Positions 21,950 through 33,648 of a stretch of DNA of 64,000 nucleotides are shown here, in pieces. This stretch comes from Rhyacophila brunnea. Taxonomy: Eukaryota; Arthropoda; Insecta; Trichoptera; Rhyacophilidae. The first letter of the stretch is position 1; each line of letters opens with the position of its first letter. The DNA lies in NCBI GenBank assembly GCA_022495005.1, contig JAGYXB010000701.1, positions 62,001 through 126,000 on the forward strand, written 5' to 3'. The position numbers and the translations under genes are program-made. The notes under the pieces are model-generated. The model was not told the DNA's origin. It was given only the letters and a program-made list of their open reading frames with translations, and did no database searches.

Positions 21950-22619
21950 GTATGTTGATACATGTTCGTGATGATTTATTTGTATATTATTATATATTTT
22001 AATATCAGTGATCTAGTGTTTCTTTAAAATAACTTAAATTATGGATATCTTTACCTAATTGTTGCATTTTGACCACTTAAAAATACTATATAACGTAAAA
22101 AAATATATTTTAATTCTGAGCATCTAGTGCGAGCACTAGCGAAATGGTCTATGGTCTCAAACATTTGTGTACGAATGCGTTCGCTCGCCCACAAACGAAA
22201 CGCACGGCACGCAGCTTCATTTAGTAATGCAATGGGTGGCGTCTAGATGTATATATTATAGTCTAAGGAAACACGTATTTTAAAAAAATCAGTGTGTACT
22301 CATGTACGCGCGTTAGAAGTTATACTTTTTTGGCGTAACAAAACAAAAACAAAACTTGTGATAACCTAGATTCTTCGACCAGCTCTTAATTATCTTGTTA
22401 AATTACACACTCAAGAATAAGGACCGCTTATTGGAACGCTGTTGGTTTATTTCTATACACTTTAACTTATATTACTAAATTATATAATGGTTTCTCGTTG
22501 TTTTTATATTTAAAATACCAACTGTCTGACGTTTAATCGTTTGTTTACGTTTGTGTACTTGATAGAAATAATACTGAAATGTAATTTTGACATTCATATT
22601 GATTTCCATAGTAACGCAG

Positions 22620-22880
22620 GTATATATTAATAATTTAGTTGCTAGGACCCCAGACCCCTAGCAACGAATAATATTGGATTGGATTACGGATTTCTTCCGA
22701 AATAACTTTTCATACAAAACAGAATTAACTGAAAATGAATTCAATTCTACTTAAAGATTGCTAAAAGTATTAAAAAAATGCATTTGCATCGTGTTTTGAT
22801 AATATATTCTAAAAGTTTCAAATGTCTAGCTAGTCGGGAAGTTAGTTAAAAATCAATTGCAAGATTTGTACCGGATAAAC
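22620..22880. repeat. Family R repeat, inverted copy
   Basis: Reverse complement of the 19347-19600 repeat, including AACTTTTCATACAAAACAGA and AAATGTCTAGCTAGTCGGG. It lies in intron 2 of the zinc-finger gene, in inverted orientation relative to the copy beyond the gene's 3' end. Confidence 0.65.
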
Positions 22881-22924
22881 AACCACTGTACAAATAAGAA
22901 TACGACCTAATAAAAACGCTGTAA

Positions 22925-23012
22925 AAAGACTCATTAGCTCTGGGGAGTTCATAAACATAATACAAAGGCCTCCTATATTATATCGAGCGCAACACCGGTA
23001 TCCCGTCTAACC
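22925..23012. mobile_element. Fragment of TIR element (family of 29637-30425)
   Basis: Carries TCATTAGCTCTGGGGAGTTC, ATAATACAAAGGCCTCCTAT and a degenerate end ACACCGGTATCCCGTCT. These match one inner foldback arm and the terminus of the element at 29637-30425. Confidence 0.6.
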
Positions 23013-23091
23013 AATAATATATTCATGGCCAATAATATAAAAATAATAACAAATCAAGGGTTTTAAATCTATTACGATTGTTTTTATTTAA

Positions 23092-23755
23092 GACGGTAGG
23101 TACTTCAGCGAAACGGCAAATTATTTTCAACAGTAGGTGCGACGAAATTTTGGACTCCCTGGTAATCGGAGAGCGAACGTAGAGCTGTGAACACGTCAAT
23201 TTGTTTCATGATGGCGACGGGGGTATTAACTCTTAAATCGTGTAAAGATGACTAAAAAACGTTACCCATTTACTTGAAAAAGAAAATATGATAATGAATA
23301 TGTTATTATTGTTACTAATCAATGACATTAATATAGACGAAGCATCTGGAAAAAAAATTGACACTCACTTTTTTGTCGGTTCTGCTGAATGGCATAATAC
23401 ATATGTTAATATCAATATCGCTCGCTCAAATGAACATTGACACTAGAAACACTGTTCTAACGCCACTACAATAAAGGTGATATTGCTATAAATTCCCGAT
23501 GCGTGATATCGCATAATGGATATTGCGTGACGTCTACCTATACATGTGCGAATGTCGCTATGCGCGAATTTACTTGCTTGCTACTGTACAGAGTGCGTTG
23601 TCTATTAATAATGCCATTGTTACTAATAGAACATTAAATGCTCGCATGTTGGATTTATATGACAAATTATATTTCGTTCGGCACGCGTCATTTGCACAAT
23701 CCGCGCATCGCCTAGCCACGATCTTTATAGACCATGCCTCAACTGAGGTATAGCC
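23092..23755. mobile_element. TTAA-flanked element (family D), with nested hAT-like MITE
   Basis: Flanked on both sides by TTAA (23088-23091 and 23756-23759). Ends GACGGTAGGTACTTCAG and CTGAGGTATAGCC are inverted complements. The same family at 50312-50944 and 62588-62941 is also bounded by TTAA, as in piggyBac-type insertion. Inside is a second element at 23320-23619. The right end is 39 bp from exon 2 of the zinc-finger gene. Confidence 0.7.
23320..23619. mobile_element. hAT-like MITE, family J
   Basis: Flanked by perfect 8-bp duplications TTACTAAT (23312-23319 and 23620-23627). Ends CAATGACATTAATA and TATTAATAATGCCATTG form inverted repeats. The uninterrupted site is visible in the related element at 62588-62941. 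Copies or parts occur at 30714-31549 (split by a LINE), 45168-45260 and 45722-46080. Confidence 0.8.
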
Positions 23756-23794
23756 TTAATATAATATCTAAATTCATAGAATATGACGTTTAAC

Positions 23795-23956
23795 CTGATT
23801 GATTGGGTTGCATTCTGATTCCGAATATGAGCAACTGGGTTTAGGATCTTCAAAGCCGAATTGACGTATTGTATTTTTAATATATAGATTGTTGCAGTCA
23901 ATTACTTGCTGACAATTAGTCTCACATTTTACTGTGGATAGGTCTGTTGAAGGAAT
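23795..23956 (-). CDS. Zinc-finger gene exon 2
   Basis: 162 bp, phase 0 at both ends. Acceptor TTATTGTTTTTTCAG precedes 23956; donor CAG|GTTAAAC (weak) follows 23795. It encodes 54 residues from IPSTDLSTVKCETNCQQVID to SCSYSESECNPINQ, a low-complexity acidic and Cys-containing linker with no named domain. Reading frame and splice phases connect it to exon 1 (26289-26435) and to exon 3 (21606 downward). The unusual GTTAAA donor may itself be a sign of decay. Confidence 0.6.
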
Positions 23957-24479
23957 CTGAAAAAACAATAAAAATATCTATATTATTAGGTTATAAAATA
24001 CACAATATTTTGAAGATGTTTGGGACATTATTGTACTGCCTTATTACATTTATCGTCAGCAGTGTTTTCATTCGCTTTTAACCACGTCATCGTAGTTTGT
24101 TTACCCTCACGAGAATACTGAAAAAAATCGGCGTGCTTACTTATGTACGCGCGTTAGAAGTTATACTTCTTTGGCGTAACAAAACAAAAACAAAACTTGT
24201 GATAAACTAGATTCTTTGACTAGCTCTTAATTATCTTATTAAATTACACACTCAAGGAAAAGGACCGCTTATTGGAACGCCGTTGGTTTATTTCTATACA
24301 CTTTAACTTATATTACTAAATTATATAATGGTTTCTCGTTGTTTTTATTTTTATATTACCAACAGTCATTCTGACGATTAATAGTTTGTTTAGGTAAGGA
24401 ATTGCAAATGGCCGACAATAATAAATTCGGTGCCTAGGCAACGGAACAATTCTAAACTATAATATTATACTGTATAATC

Positions 24480-24660
24480 GTCACGATTGCAGTATCATAC
24501 TGTGGCGTAAAGGTAGTGCGTTCGCATGATAACCGAACAATATGTGGTTCGAATCCAATCGATTACCTTTTTTTTTCGTGTGAAAAAATAAATTATGTGT
24601 TACATGTCACACGCCAAAAATACACTCTGATCTGATTTCCCAAACGCGTCAAAAGAAGTA
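24480..24660 (+). repeat. tRNA-derived SINE, family 3
   Basis: Box A TGGCGTAAAGGTAGTGCG and box B GGTTCGAATCC are correctly spaced, followed by T-rich sequence and a tail with GTTACATGTCACACGCCAAA. The tail alone recurs at 32596-32660. The fold around the anticodon is not tRNA-like, so it is not called as a tRNA gene. Confidence 0.6.
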
Positions 24661-25084
24661 TAACTTCAAAAAGACGATACTGAAACTAAAATTCTAGCCA
24701 GTGCCTATCTAGCTAATGTATTTCAATGGCGGCTCGCTCGTGGCAAGACTGGAATCTCAGTTTCTAACCGTTCGCTACTAAACTGAAGAGACGCGGCATG
24801 CTAGTCACTCAGTTTCCAGTTGCCCATAAAACAGTGGTGCTAATATCAGTAGATTTGATGAAAAATCGTATTTTCTTACCAAAATAATTACTACCTACCA
24901 ACTGAACTGAAAAGCAATAACAAGCCAAGACGTCAAAAGTTAAGATGGGCGAACCGATTTTTAATTTAAAATGTGTGGCAAAAGTTGAGAAATACTCCTG
25001 CCTGTATATTATAACAGGCTACCAGAATATTCCCGGAAAGATATTACGGAAAAAGCTTGAAAGGAAGTAGGAAAGACAATGGGT

Positions 25085-25560
25085 TTGACACAGCGCCATC
25101 TTTAGAATAATGAAGTCTGAGCATATCTTTTTGCACAAGCAACGAGTGGTCCACTGTTCAGCTGTCAAAATCAGATCCCAGGTTGCTTGACATATTGATT
25201 CGCCCTTCCTCGTTTCAAATTGAATTATAAAGTAATTCTCAAATCAAATAAGTACCTATATTAACTAAGTACCAGTGTTATTTATAAATAATATAGGTAC
25301 ATTCCTGTTATTCATTAGCTGTCAAAGTCAGACTAGTCCTTTCACACAAAAACCGGTGGTAATATCGATTTCCAAAAAAATACCTAGCATTGATCTACGC
25401 ATTACATTTGTAGAAGGTGTGTTAATTCTAGTGTATTATTTATCATGTAACTCATCTAAGTGTAAATATAAATAATCTGAAAGAAATCTGAAACTAAGAA
25501 TACTCCGACAAGCGAATACGACAGACGCGTCAGTATGAGCACTATATAGAGAACAATGAC
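25085..25560 (+). repeat. Family G repeat
   Basis: Copy of the 7252-7686 repeat, from GCGCCATCTTTAGAATAATG to the GAGCACTATATAGA region. The tail piece with GGAAGGCCGGGGGAAAGGTA lies displaced at about 26030-26080. The sequence between (25561-26030) is unrecognised. Confidence 0.6.
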
Positions 25561-26288
25561 AGGCATTGATATACTACTGGATGAATCATATGCTTCTTAA
25601 AATGACGGCCAGTGTTAAAACTTACTGTTTTAATATCAGCGGACTTAACTCGATATAAGCTCACTTAATATTTGTCTCGAAAACGACCTGGCAATAATTA
25701 TGAGTAAGCCCGATCTAGCTTGCATCTTACTCTAACTAATAGTCAGCGCATGACGACTTGCTCTGTCCGCTCAGACATGAATTTTTGGCAGCTTGCAAGC
25801 TTTGGGTTGCAGCACCCTTAGGGTCAATATTCCAAGAACGCAAATTTAGTTTTACAGCCAGGGCAATACGGGTGAAACTCGGGAATCCATGTTAAGGGTC
25901 TTAACGCATTATACCTTCGAGGAATTATTATAAGACGATATTCGTAATATCTTCTTTTTTCTTTTGTGGTACATTTTTAAAATGACACTTGTATGGGAAC
26001 TCCTCATCTAATAGTATATCAATGATGACAGGTCATCTATAGACAATGGAAGGCCGGGGGAAAGGTAGGACCAGTCGTGAATGTTTCAATGTCAAGTTCA
26101 AGTCGGCAATGGTTTGACAGTTTGAGGTTATGAGACTTTGTTTGCAAGTGGGTTTCAGTGGGTGATCGGTTTATGCGTTCAATCAGCAACCAGTTCGTCG
26201 GATTTTAGTTTCTCCATGAGCGAAGGGCGTTAGTTGGCGAAAATCACATATAAAATTAAAACCTACAATAATTTTATTTTCAACTAAC

Positions 26289-26435
26289 CTCAGAAATGGC
26301 ACCGACATCTTCAGAGTTCTCTTGCTTTATACAAGTGCAGGCATTCGGGTTGTTTGAATTAATTATAGGTACATCGAAACAATCATGTCCTTCTGTGTTG
26401 TATTCGTATTCAGTTGGTTCACGTTTTATGTCCAT
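26289..26435 (-). CDS. Zinc-finger gene exon 1 (start)
   Basis: The ATG at 26435-26433 in a good context (AAAATGGAC) opens MDIKREPTEYEYNTEG and runs 49 codons to EDVGAISE. It ends exactly at a donor GAG|GTTAGTTG (GT at 26288-26287), phase 0. Acidic N-termini beginning with M-D-I-K-x-E-P are common in insect multi-finger proteins, which supports the link to the array downstream. The exon itself has no DNA-binding motif. Introns of about 2.3 and 2.2 kb separate the exons. A hAT-like element ends 62 bp upstream of the start codon (26497), in the 5' leader or promoter. Confidence 0.65.
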
Positions 26436-26496
26436 TTTGCTTAGGTATATCAGACGCAAGATGTAGGTACCTAGTTTCGGTTTTGTCAGACACCAT

Positions 26497-26734
26497 CAGT
26501 GTTACCAACTAAAATTTTCAAAATTTAGTAGATTTTTTGATTTTTCCTAAAATATCAGTAGATTGACAAAAATATATGAAATTCAACGATAGTGTTTGGT
26601 GAAAGCGTGCTTATTGACATAATCTCACAATTGTCTTTTAAAAAACCATGTAAAAGGTGACTTTTATTCATCATAAAATAATGTCATAATTTCTTCTTTT
26701 CCTGACCAAAATTTCAGTAGACATGGTAACACTG
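26497..26734. mobile_element. hAT-like MITE at the zinc-finger gene 5' flank
   Basis: Ends CAGTGTTACCAACTAAAA and CATGGTAACACTG. Target duplications GACACCAT (26489-26496) and GACATCAT (26735-26742) match at 7 of 8. It is 238 bp and non-coding. Subterminal words TTTAGTAGATTTTTTG and AGTAGATTG repeat within it. Confidence 0.75.
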
Positions 26735-26845
26735 GACATCATCTGTATTGCCACTTTATATGACGTGCTGTAAAATATTTTATTATAATGCCATAAAGTA
26801 CCTATACAATATAGGTAGGTAAAAATAATGATAATAATAAATTAT

Positions 26846-27769
26846 CAGTTACGTCCCGTGGGGGTAGGCAGATTGAGCGTCGCTTGGGGACGGCAGTTAC
26901 TCGCAGGGCGGCAAATCGAGGATACTCTTTAGGTATATATAGAAATAAGTACATAAACTTAGTACCTAAGAACGGGAATATCGTTTCATTGAAAACTGAG
27001 CTCACTGCTTGGAAACAAAATGTATTAATTAACATGAAAGGTTTAACAGGAATGTCGAGTTCGCGATGTCTAGTTTACTTCCGTTGTTATTGGACGTCAC
27101 TTCCTTGATGCCCAGCAATGACACGTGCAGATTTGCGAATTATATTTTAATTATAGAAAGGTACATACTAACCTCATAAATTTATCCATATATATATATG
27201 CCAGTCACGCGAGTTTTGAAAGTTGTATCCATACAAAGGTGAAGACGTGTCCATACCATGCCCTCCACAAGGGGGGAGCTGATAGGGCCCTAGCCTGGGG
27301 GCCCGGGCTCAGGAGGGGCCCGGCGAGGCGAGACGACCGGATAAATAAGATAACACACAGATCACAAATTTGCTTCACTAGTAAAAAAGTCGCCTGCAGC
27401 GCTATGTTCTTTCAATTATATTATTTGGTTGTATGATACAATTTTTATTTGCTTATCAATACTCAACAACTCCATAATTTAAATGGAAGTATTAAAACAT
27501 AGGTAGGTACCTACACATTAATTTTACCGCGTACACCATTTGGAAAACGCTACCGTAGAGCGTCACACTGCTTTTATCCTTAGCGATAAATAGGGGGGCC
27601 CGCCACAGATCCTAGCCTGGGCGCCCGCTTCAGGATGTAGGGGCCATGGCCCATACAACACATTTCCTTAGATATTGGAGTCATGATAGGATGATAAGAA
27701 TAGTGTATAAAAAATGGGGCGGCATATTGGCGCTGCTTAGGGGCGGCATTTTGTCTAGGGACGTCACTG
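26846..27769. mobile_element. hAT-like element family N, with nested family I MITE
   Basis: Left end CAGTTACGTCCCGTGGGGG, right end GCATTTTGTCTAGGGACG then TCACTG. Relatives are at 46081-47736 and 51225-53164, and a right end at about 35740-35837. Nested at 27257-27648 is a family I MITE with flanks GTCCATAC and GCCCATAC (7 of 8). Confidence 0.65.
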
Positions 27770-28382
27770 ATAGTTATTATTGATAGTTTAATGTCAGCTT
27801 CATGCGAAGCTCCGTTTTCCAGCAATGTTGCGGCAATAGGTAATACAATAATAGCAAGGTAATGCTGAATTATCACCTAGGTACTGTCTTAATATTATTT
27901 TATTATAAAAGATTTCTTAATAATATTAGGTACTACCTATGTACTTAGGTACCTACCTACTTATTTGAAAGTTAAACTATTCTTGTATAATTTTCCGTTG
28001 TCATGTCACTAAAAAAAACTTTTAAACCCACGCAGTCAGGTTAACTTAAAAATTAAATATCGCTCTGAATATAGGTGAACAAGCAATTGTGCACTAACGT
28101 TCACTACCGACGCACAAGTGTTTACAACTTATTTTTTTTTAAATCCAAGTTTAGTGACACAAAGTATCCACCCAAATTGAAATTTATTTTAATAACCCCC
28201 TTAATGTGCGTGCACAAACGTTCACCAACGATACACAAATAAACGCACTAGGTAAATGGACCTGAAAATTTAGCATTTCTTTCATCCATCGAGCTTATTT
28301 TTTTTCACCCTACTGGCATATTTTTGTGAATAACAGTTTGCAACACTGCCAGTATATTAATTATTAGTCTATGGCTCGGGAT

Positions 28383-29348
28383 TAGTGCAGCCAACTGTAC
28401 TATAATTATAGTATTTTGGAGGTACTATAATTTTGGTCCGCCTGCTATGTACGATAATATAAAACAGGTATAGTACGCCCAATATACTATAATTTTGAAT
28501 ATCGGAAGAAATATTATGTAAAAAGTACTAAAAATTCGATATTTCCGTTCGATAAATTGGTGCAAAGTACCCACCTACTATAATTTCGCAATATTTGGAG
28601 AACTTTGAAAAAAAAAATGTTCGAAAAACGTAAAAAAATCCCCCGACTTTGGTTTCATGAATTCTTCGGTAGCATTTATGGTCGGAAGAGGTAGATACCT
28701 AAATAAAAAGAGGTCTCGGAGTTTCTCAAATTCTCCATTATTGTTTTCAACGGAACAAGTAAACCAAAAACTTATAGGACAGAATACTCAATTAAATTTT
28801 TTCAATTCAATTTATTTATTTTACATATTGTGGACATTACAAATTATAATTTTAAGACGTTCACAACATGACATGAAACCGTAGGTATCATAAAGAAAAT
28901 AGAAAAGCAATAAAAGGGATAAAAATGAAAATATAAAAAGAGAACATAATAATATAAACATACAAACGCAGTGAAAATACAATTATACGTCTATAGCATA
29001 CTCACCCTCACGCAAGTGGAATATATCAACAACCGAAGCAATTTGGTTGAACATAGTTGTCGCCCTCCCAATTATTAGCATTACCAGTGGCAGGTTGGTT
29101 CTGCACCTTGGGAGAATATACAACATATGCTCCCCATTTCTATGATAGATATTAGGGACACACAGGTCAACACTGCACAGAATGGCAGAGTTCTCATTTA
29201 TACCTCGTATAAGTCGAAAAAAATCGTAGACGTAATATGACAATACGACGTACTATGATAAACGCGTACTATATTTTCCACCCAAATAGTATAATTTTGG
29301 AGGCTCTGTACTATAATAAAATTCTACTTTGAAAAGATGGCCACACTG
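28383..29348. mobile_element. hAT-like element carrying a LINE fragment
   Basis: Flanked by CTCGGGAT (28375-28382) and CTCGGAAT (29349-29356), 7 of 8. Ends TAGTGCAGCCAACTG and GATGGCCACACTG are inverted complements. A jockey/CR1-like LINE 3' end (about 28785-29240, minus strand) was inserted within it. On the minus strand the LINE piece reads FRLIRGINENSAILCSVDL. Confidence 0.65.
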
Positions 29349-29479
29349 CTCGGAATTTTAATGGTCATTACAAAAGTAATTAGTCAATGGTTATTCGTCC
29401 TTACCTAGTCTATGGTCCTTACAAAGTATATTAGTCTATGGTCCTTACAACTTGGTAGTTTGGTGTGATGACACGCGTT

Positions 29480-29576
29480 TGTGGTTTCCAATTTCAAGAG
29501 AGCCGATTTATATTGTTAACAATCCACATTACTGGTAAATCTCAACGATTTTTCCTGCCAAGGCTTCAAAATACAC
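29480..29576 (+). other. 5' non-coding exon of F-box gene 2
   Basis: CAACGATTTTTCCTGCCAAG, then GCTTCAAAATACAC|GTAAGTAC. Donor GT at 29577-29578. It is nearly identical to the exon end at 10582 and similar to the minus-strand one at 48505. It would join the acceptor at 33581-33584, giving an intron of about 4.0 kb. The left boundary is approximate. Confidence 0.6.
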
Positions 29577-29636
29577 GTAAGTACATCCATTACGATGCTA
29601 CATTTGTATTAAATAATATGATTACCTACATACTAT

Positions 29637-30425
29637 GGCCCGTTTCAGACGGGACACCGGTGTCGCGCTTGATATAATATAGGAGGCCTTTGTATTCGAA
29701 TAAAGGGCCTTTGTATTATGGTTATGAACGCCCCAGATCTAATGAGTCTACGCATAATTTCGCGTTATAAATTAGAACATAAAACTGGCTGAGGTAATAA
29801 AGACAAGTGTATCGGCGGCTTGAGAATGTAAAGGCTGACGGAAAAGTGTACCGGACACGCGTTGACTCATTAGCTCTGGGGCGTTCATAAACATAATACA
29901 AAGGCCCTTTATTCAAATACAAAGGCCTCTTATATTATATCGACCTATTGCCCACTGAAGAAGAAAGCCGATACATTACACGACTGGTCCTTCTTTTCGT
30001 CCCCTCCCGTTGTCTATGGATGTCCTGTCATTGTCTATAGAGTGCTCATAATGACGCATCTGTCTTGTTCACTTGTTGGAGTATTCTTTCAGATTATTTT
30101 AACGTATCTTGGAGACCTTGGAGTTCATCTGATTTAGTGGTTATATTAATAATTGGAAGTGACGATCAAAGTACGTATACTTATTCTATGTATAATAATA
30201 TCATAATACACTAGGACGTTTGTCAATGTGACAGTCGATTCTAAACGACAAAAACTAATAACTTATTTATACTCTTCAGTCATTATAGAATACCAAACTC
30301 TGCTTGCAAGTACGTTATCAATTAAGAATATGGCAGTTGACCATTAAAAAAGTTGTGCTCAGGCTTTATTAATCTAAAGATGGCGGTGATCAAATGCGAC
30401 ACCGGTGTCCCGTCTGAAACGGGCC
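29637..30425. mobile_element. TIR element with an inner foldback (family F)
   Basis: Terminal repeats GGCCCGTTTCAGACGGGACA and the exact complement at the right end (TGTCCCGTCTGAAACGGGCC), 30 bp in all, with TAT on both outer sides. Inside, arms of about 85 bp at 29668-29755 and 29860-29943 are inverted copies (AGGAGGCCTTTGTATT; CCCAGATCTAATGAG). The right half holds family G sequence. Non-coding. Confidence 0.7.
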
Positions 30426-30713
30426 TATGTCGTCCAAAGTATATTATTATTCAGTGACGTCATTTCTTAATCCACATAAAAGACATTAGTAGGTGCAGAA
30501 GACAACTATAATAGTCTTTGGTGTTTATTTATTTTTATTAGTCACATATAATATTTTACAGTGTTAATAATAAGTATGGTTCCATAATGTTGTCGAATTG
30601 AATATCTACTCCGCTATGTGTGTTTTCGCAGAATTTGCAGAATGTTATTGTGACATGTTTAAGAAACATGCCGCCTGCCGTGTGGAGTCGATAATAATAA
30701 TTTATATTTGCCC

Positions 30714-31549
30714 AATGACATTAATATGGACGAAGCATCTGGAAAATGATATTACAGAAGAAATCAACAAGAGATGCGAATAAATGCTACTTTGGTCTGT
30801 TAAGACATTTTAAGTCCCGCTTACTATCTCGCCGAACTAAAAGCACTCTTTACAAGACACTTGTAAAGCCAGTGCTCACCTACGGATCGGAAACCTGGAC
30901 ATTAACTCTGCGAAATGAACGAGCCCTGAACATCTTTGAAAGAAAAATTCTCCGCCGTATATATATGGACCGATCAGGGATGGCACCAATTGGAGGAGAA
31001 GATATAATGCTGAGCTCTACGGGCTGTACGAAGATTGCAGCGCAGTTCAATCAATTAAGATTGGGAGACTGCGATGGCTAGGTCATGTGCACCGCATGAA
31101 TGACAATGAACCGGCAAAGAGAGTGATGTCCAGCAATCCAATAGGACGTAGAAGAAGAGAGAGGCCAAAGATTCGCTGGTTGGATGGAGCTGCCAGTGAC
31201 TGCCGTATTCTGGGGGTACCAAATTGGAAAGCGGCCACACTGGATAGGGACAGGTGGAGGGAGCTGTTGGAGGAGGCCAGGACCCACACCGGGTTGTCGC
31301 GCTCATGATGATGACGTTTGTCGGGTTTGACGAATGGTTCGGCTCGAACGGGTTCGCTCAAATGAACATTGACACTAGAAACACTGTTCTAACGCCATTA
31401 CAATAAAGGTGATATTGCTATAAATTCCCGATGCGTGATATCGCATAATGGAAATTGCGTGACGTCTACCTATATGTGAAAATGTCGCTATGCGCGAATT
31501 TACTTGCTAGCTACTGTATTGAGTGCGTTGTCCATTAATAATGTCATTG
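30714..31549. mobile_element. Family J MITE split by a LINE
   Basis: The left part of a J element (CAATGACATTAATATGGACG) stops near 30747 and its right part resumes near 31316 (TTTGTCGGGTTTGACGAATG). The intervening 0.57 kb is LINE. The J right end is TAATAATGTCATTG. Confidence 0.6.
30746..31312 (+). mobile_element. LINE 3' fragment, family G-RT
   Basis: Plus-strand frames give the RT C-terminal region LYKTLVKPVLTYGSETWTLT, ALNIFERKILRRIYM, a break, then RRRRERPKIRWLDGAASDCR and RDRWRELLEEARTHTGLS, with a GATGATGA tail. One frameshift separates the two parts near 31075. Confidence 0.8.
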
Positions 31550-31587
31550 TATTTGCCACGTCAAATAATGGTTGTTTGTTCTGTACC

Positions 31588-32072
31588 AGCGCCATCTTTA
31601 GATTAATAAAGCCTGAGCATATTTATCTTTTAGCACAAGCAACAAATGGTCCATTGTTCAGCTGTCAAAATCTGATCCCAGATTGATTTACATATTGATT
31701 CGCCCTTTCTCGTTTCGAATTGAATTATAAAAAATTCTCAAATCAAATACAGGTATTAATAAATTATAAACGTTCCTATTATTCATCAGCTGTCAAAGTT
31801 AGACTAGGCATTCATACAAAAACCGGTGGTAATGTCGATTTTCAAAAAATATGTAGCATTGATCTATGCATTACATTTGTAGAAGGTGTGTTAATGATAG
31901 TGTATTATTTATCACGTAACTCATATTATGATCTAAGTATAAATAATCTGAAACTACGAATACTCCGACAAGTGAACACGACAGACGCCTCAGTATGAGC
32001 ACTCTATAGAAAAATGGCAGGTCATCCATAGATAACGGGAGGGGCGCAAAAGGAAGGACCAGTCGTGAATGT
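31588..32072 (+). repeat. Family G repeat
   Basis: From CAGCGCCATCTTTAGATTAA to AAGGAAGGACCAGTCG. Same structure as 7252-7686. A second, rearranged copy follows at 32345-33020, with a family-1 SINE fragment at 32270-32345 between them. Confidence 0.6.
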
Positions 32073-33019
32073 TTCGGCTTCTCTTGAGTCGGCAATGTCT
32101 GTACTCATGAATCATTCATTACGGCCTTCTTTTAATAAACATGGCGTCTGCCGTGTCGAGTTGATACTATTTTATATTTGCCACGTCAAATATGAAATAA
32201 TAGATGTTTGCTCTGTACTCAAGAATCATTCATTACGTCCTACTTTTGAAAGGTTTGCATGTAATTTTGTCGGCCTATAGCGTCGTGGGTCCCAGGCTCG
32301 AATCCATATTATGCATAATATGTATTGTTTTTCAATTTGTGTTTGAGCACCGCTATCTTTAGATTAATAAAGCCTGAGCATAACTTTTTGCACAAGCAAC
32401 GAGTGGTCCACTGTCATACTATTTATTGATAACGTACTTGCAAGCAGAGTTTGGTATTCTATAATGACTGAAGAGTATAAATAAGTTATTAGTTATTGTC
32501 GTTTAGAATCTACTATCACATTGACAAACATCCTAGTGTATTATGATATTATTATACTTGCACAGAATAAGTTTACTTACGTTGATCATACATTGATGTT
32601 ACATGTCACACGCCAAAAATACACTCTGATCTGATTTCCCAAACGTGCCAAAAGTATAACTTTAAAAAATATTGATATTTTTTCAGAAGTTTCCACAGAA
32701 AACTAGGTAATGGCTGACTGATAATGATGATGATGATGTTCAGTTTATAGCTATTTTTGTCTCGGAATCGTCACATAAAAAGTTGGCAACCCAAACTCTG
32801 ACTCAAACCATTGCCCACTGAAGAAGGAAGTCGATACATTACACGACTGGTCTTACCTTTTCCGCCTCTCCCGTTGTCTATGGATGACCTGTCATTGCCT
32901 ATCATTGTCTATAGAGTGCTCATACTGACGCGTCTGTCGTGTTCACTTGTCGGAGTATTCTTAGTTTCAGATTATTTTAAGGTACCTATCTCGGAGACCT
33001 TGGAGTTCATCTGATTAAG

Positions 33020-33418
33020 TGGTTCTGTATTATGTTACTTGGCCTAATAGAATCTCCGACTTGCTTATGTGGCGAATTGCAGGATGCCGATCACATCCTC
33101 TGGGAGTGTCCCCATATTATGTCGGTTGAAATGAAAGAGCTTCTCAAGTCGGTCCGACTCTCAGTTGGACTGGTCATTGCGACTTGGTATCTACGAGGGA
33201 AAACTTCTCAGCCTTTAAAAAGTTTACGGCGAGTGAAAGGGTCTTTTCACATCGAGAATTTACCGTAATACATTATAATTATCGAAGGAGGAATCACGCA
33301 CTTTCTAGTGCAAGTCAATCAAGGTCATGGAAAGGTGTTTCTGGGACACTTTACGCCACGGTATACGCTTGCATAACGGGTGTGGAGATGTGGCGGGTGT
33401 TGGAGGAAAAGCAAGTCT
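33020..33418 (+). mobile_element. LINE 3' fragment with terminal zinc knuckle
   Basis: Reads SPTCLCGELQDADHILWECP, a CxC...H....C knuckle of the kind found at the C-terminus of R1/LOA-type LINE polymerases, then ATWYLRGKTSQPLKS. After a frameshift it ends GGTGTTGGAGGAAAAGCA. The same element, better bounded, is at 54539-54981. Confidence 0.75.
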
Positions 33419-33580
33419 AAATTTAATGAAAACAATTACGTAGACTGATAACATTTAGTGTAGGTACACTATTTATGTCGGATCCAACCTACCTCCACCT
33501 TTCGCCACTGGTACAATATAATATATCTAATCTTTGTTATTTGTGAATTTTAATATTAATTGTCTTCTGTTTTTTTTTTT

Positions 33581-33648
33581 ATAGATTTCTCCGAATTTTG
33601 AAGACCTGGAAATCTCCATTCGTAGAAAAAAAGAGTATTGCTACTTAT
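33581..33648 (+). promoter_or_regulatory. 3' splice acceptor and leader of F-box gene 2
   Basis: A long pyrimidine tract followed by TTTATAG|A; exon 2 starts at 33585. An in-frame ATG at 33598 would add 17 residues. The paralog alignment favours the ATG at 33649. Confidence 0.6.

Noticed and set aside
24487..24560. tRNA gene
   Set aside because: Boxes A and B are present but the cloverleaf is poor, and the downstream tail is a dispersed repeat.
27125..27436. 103-codon ORF
   Set aside because: It runs across element N into a nested family I MITE; not conserved as a frame in other copies.
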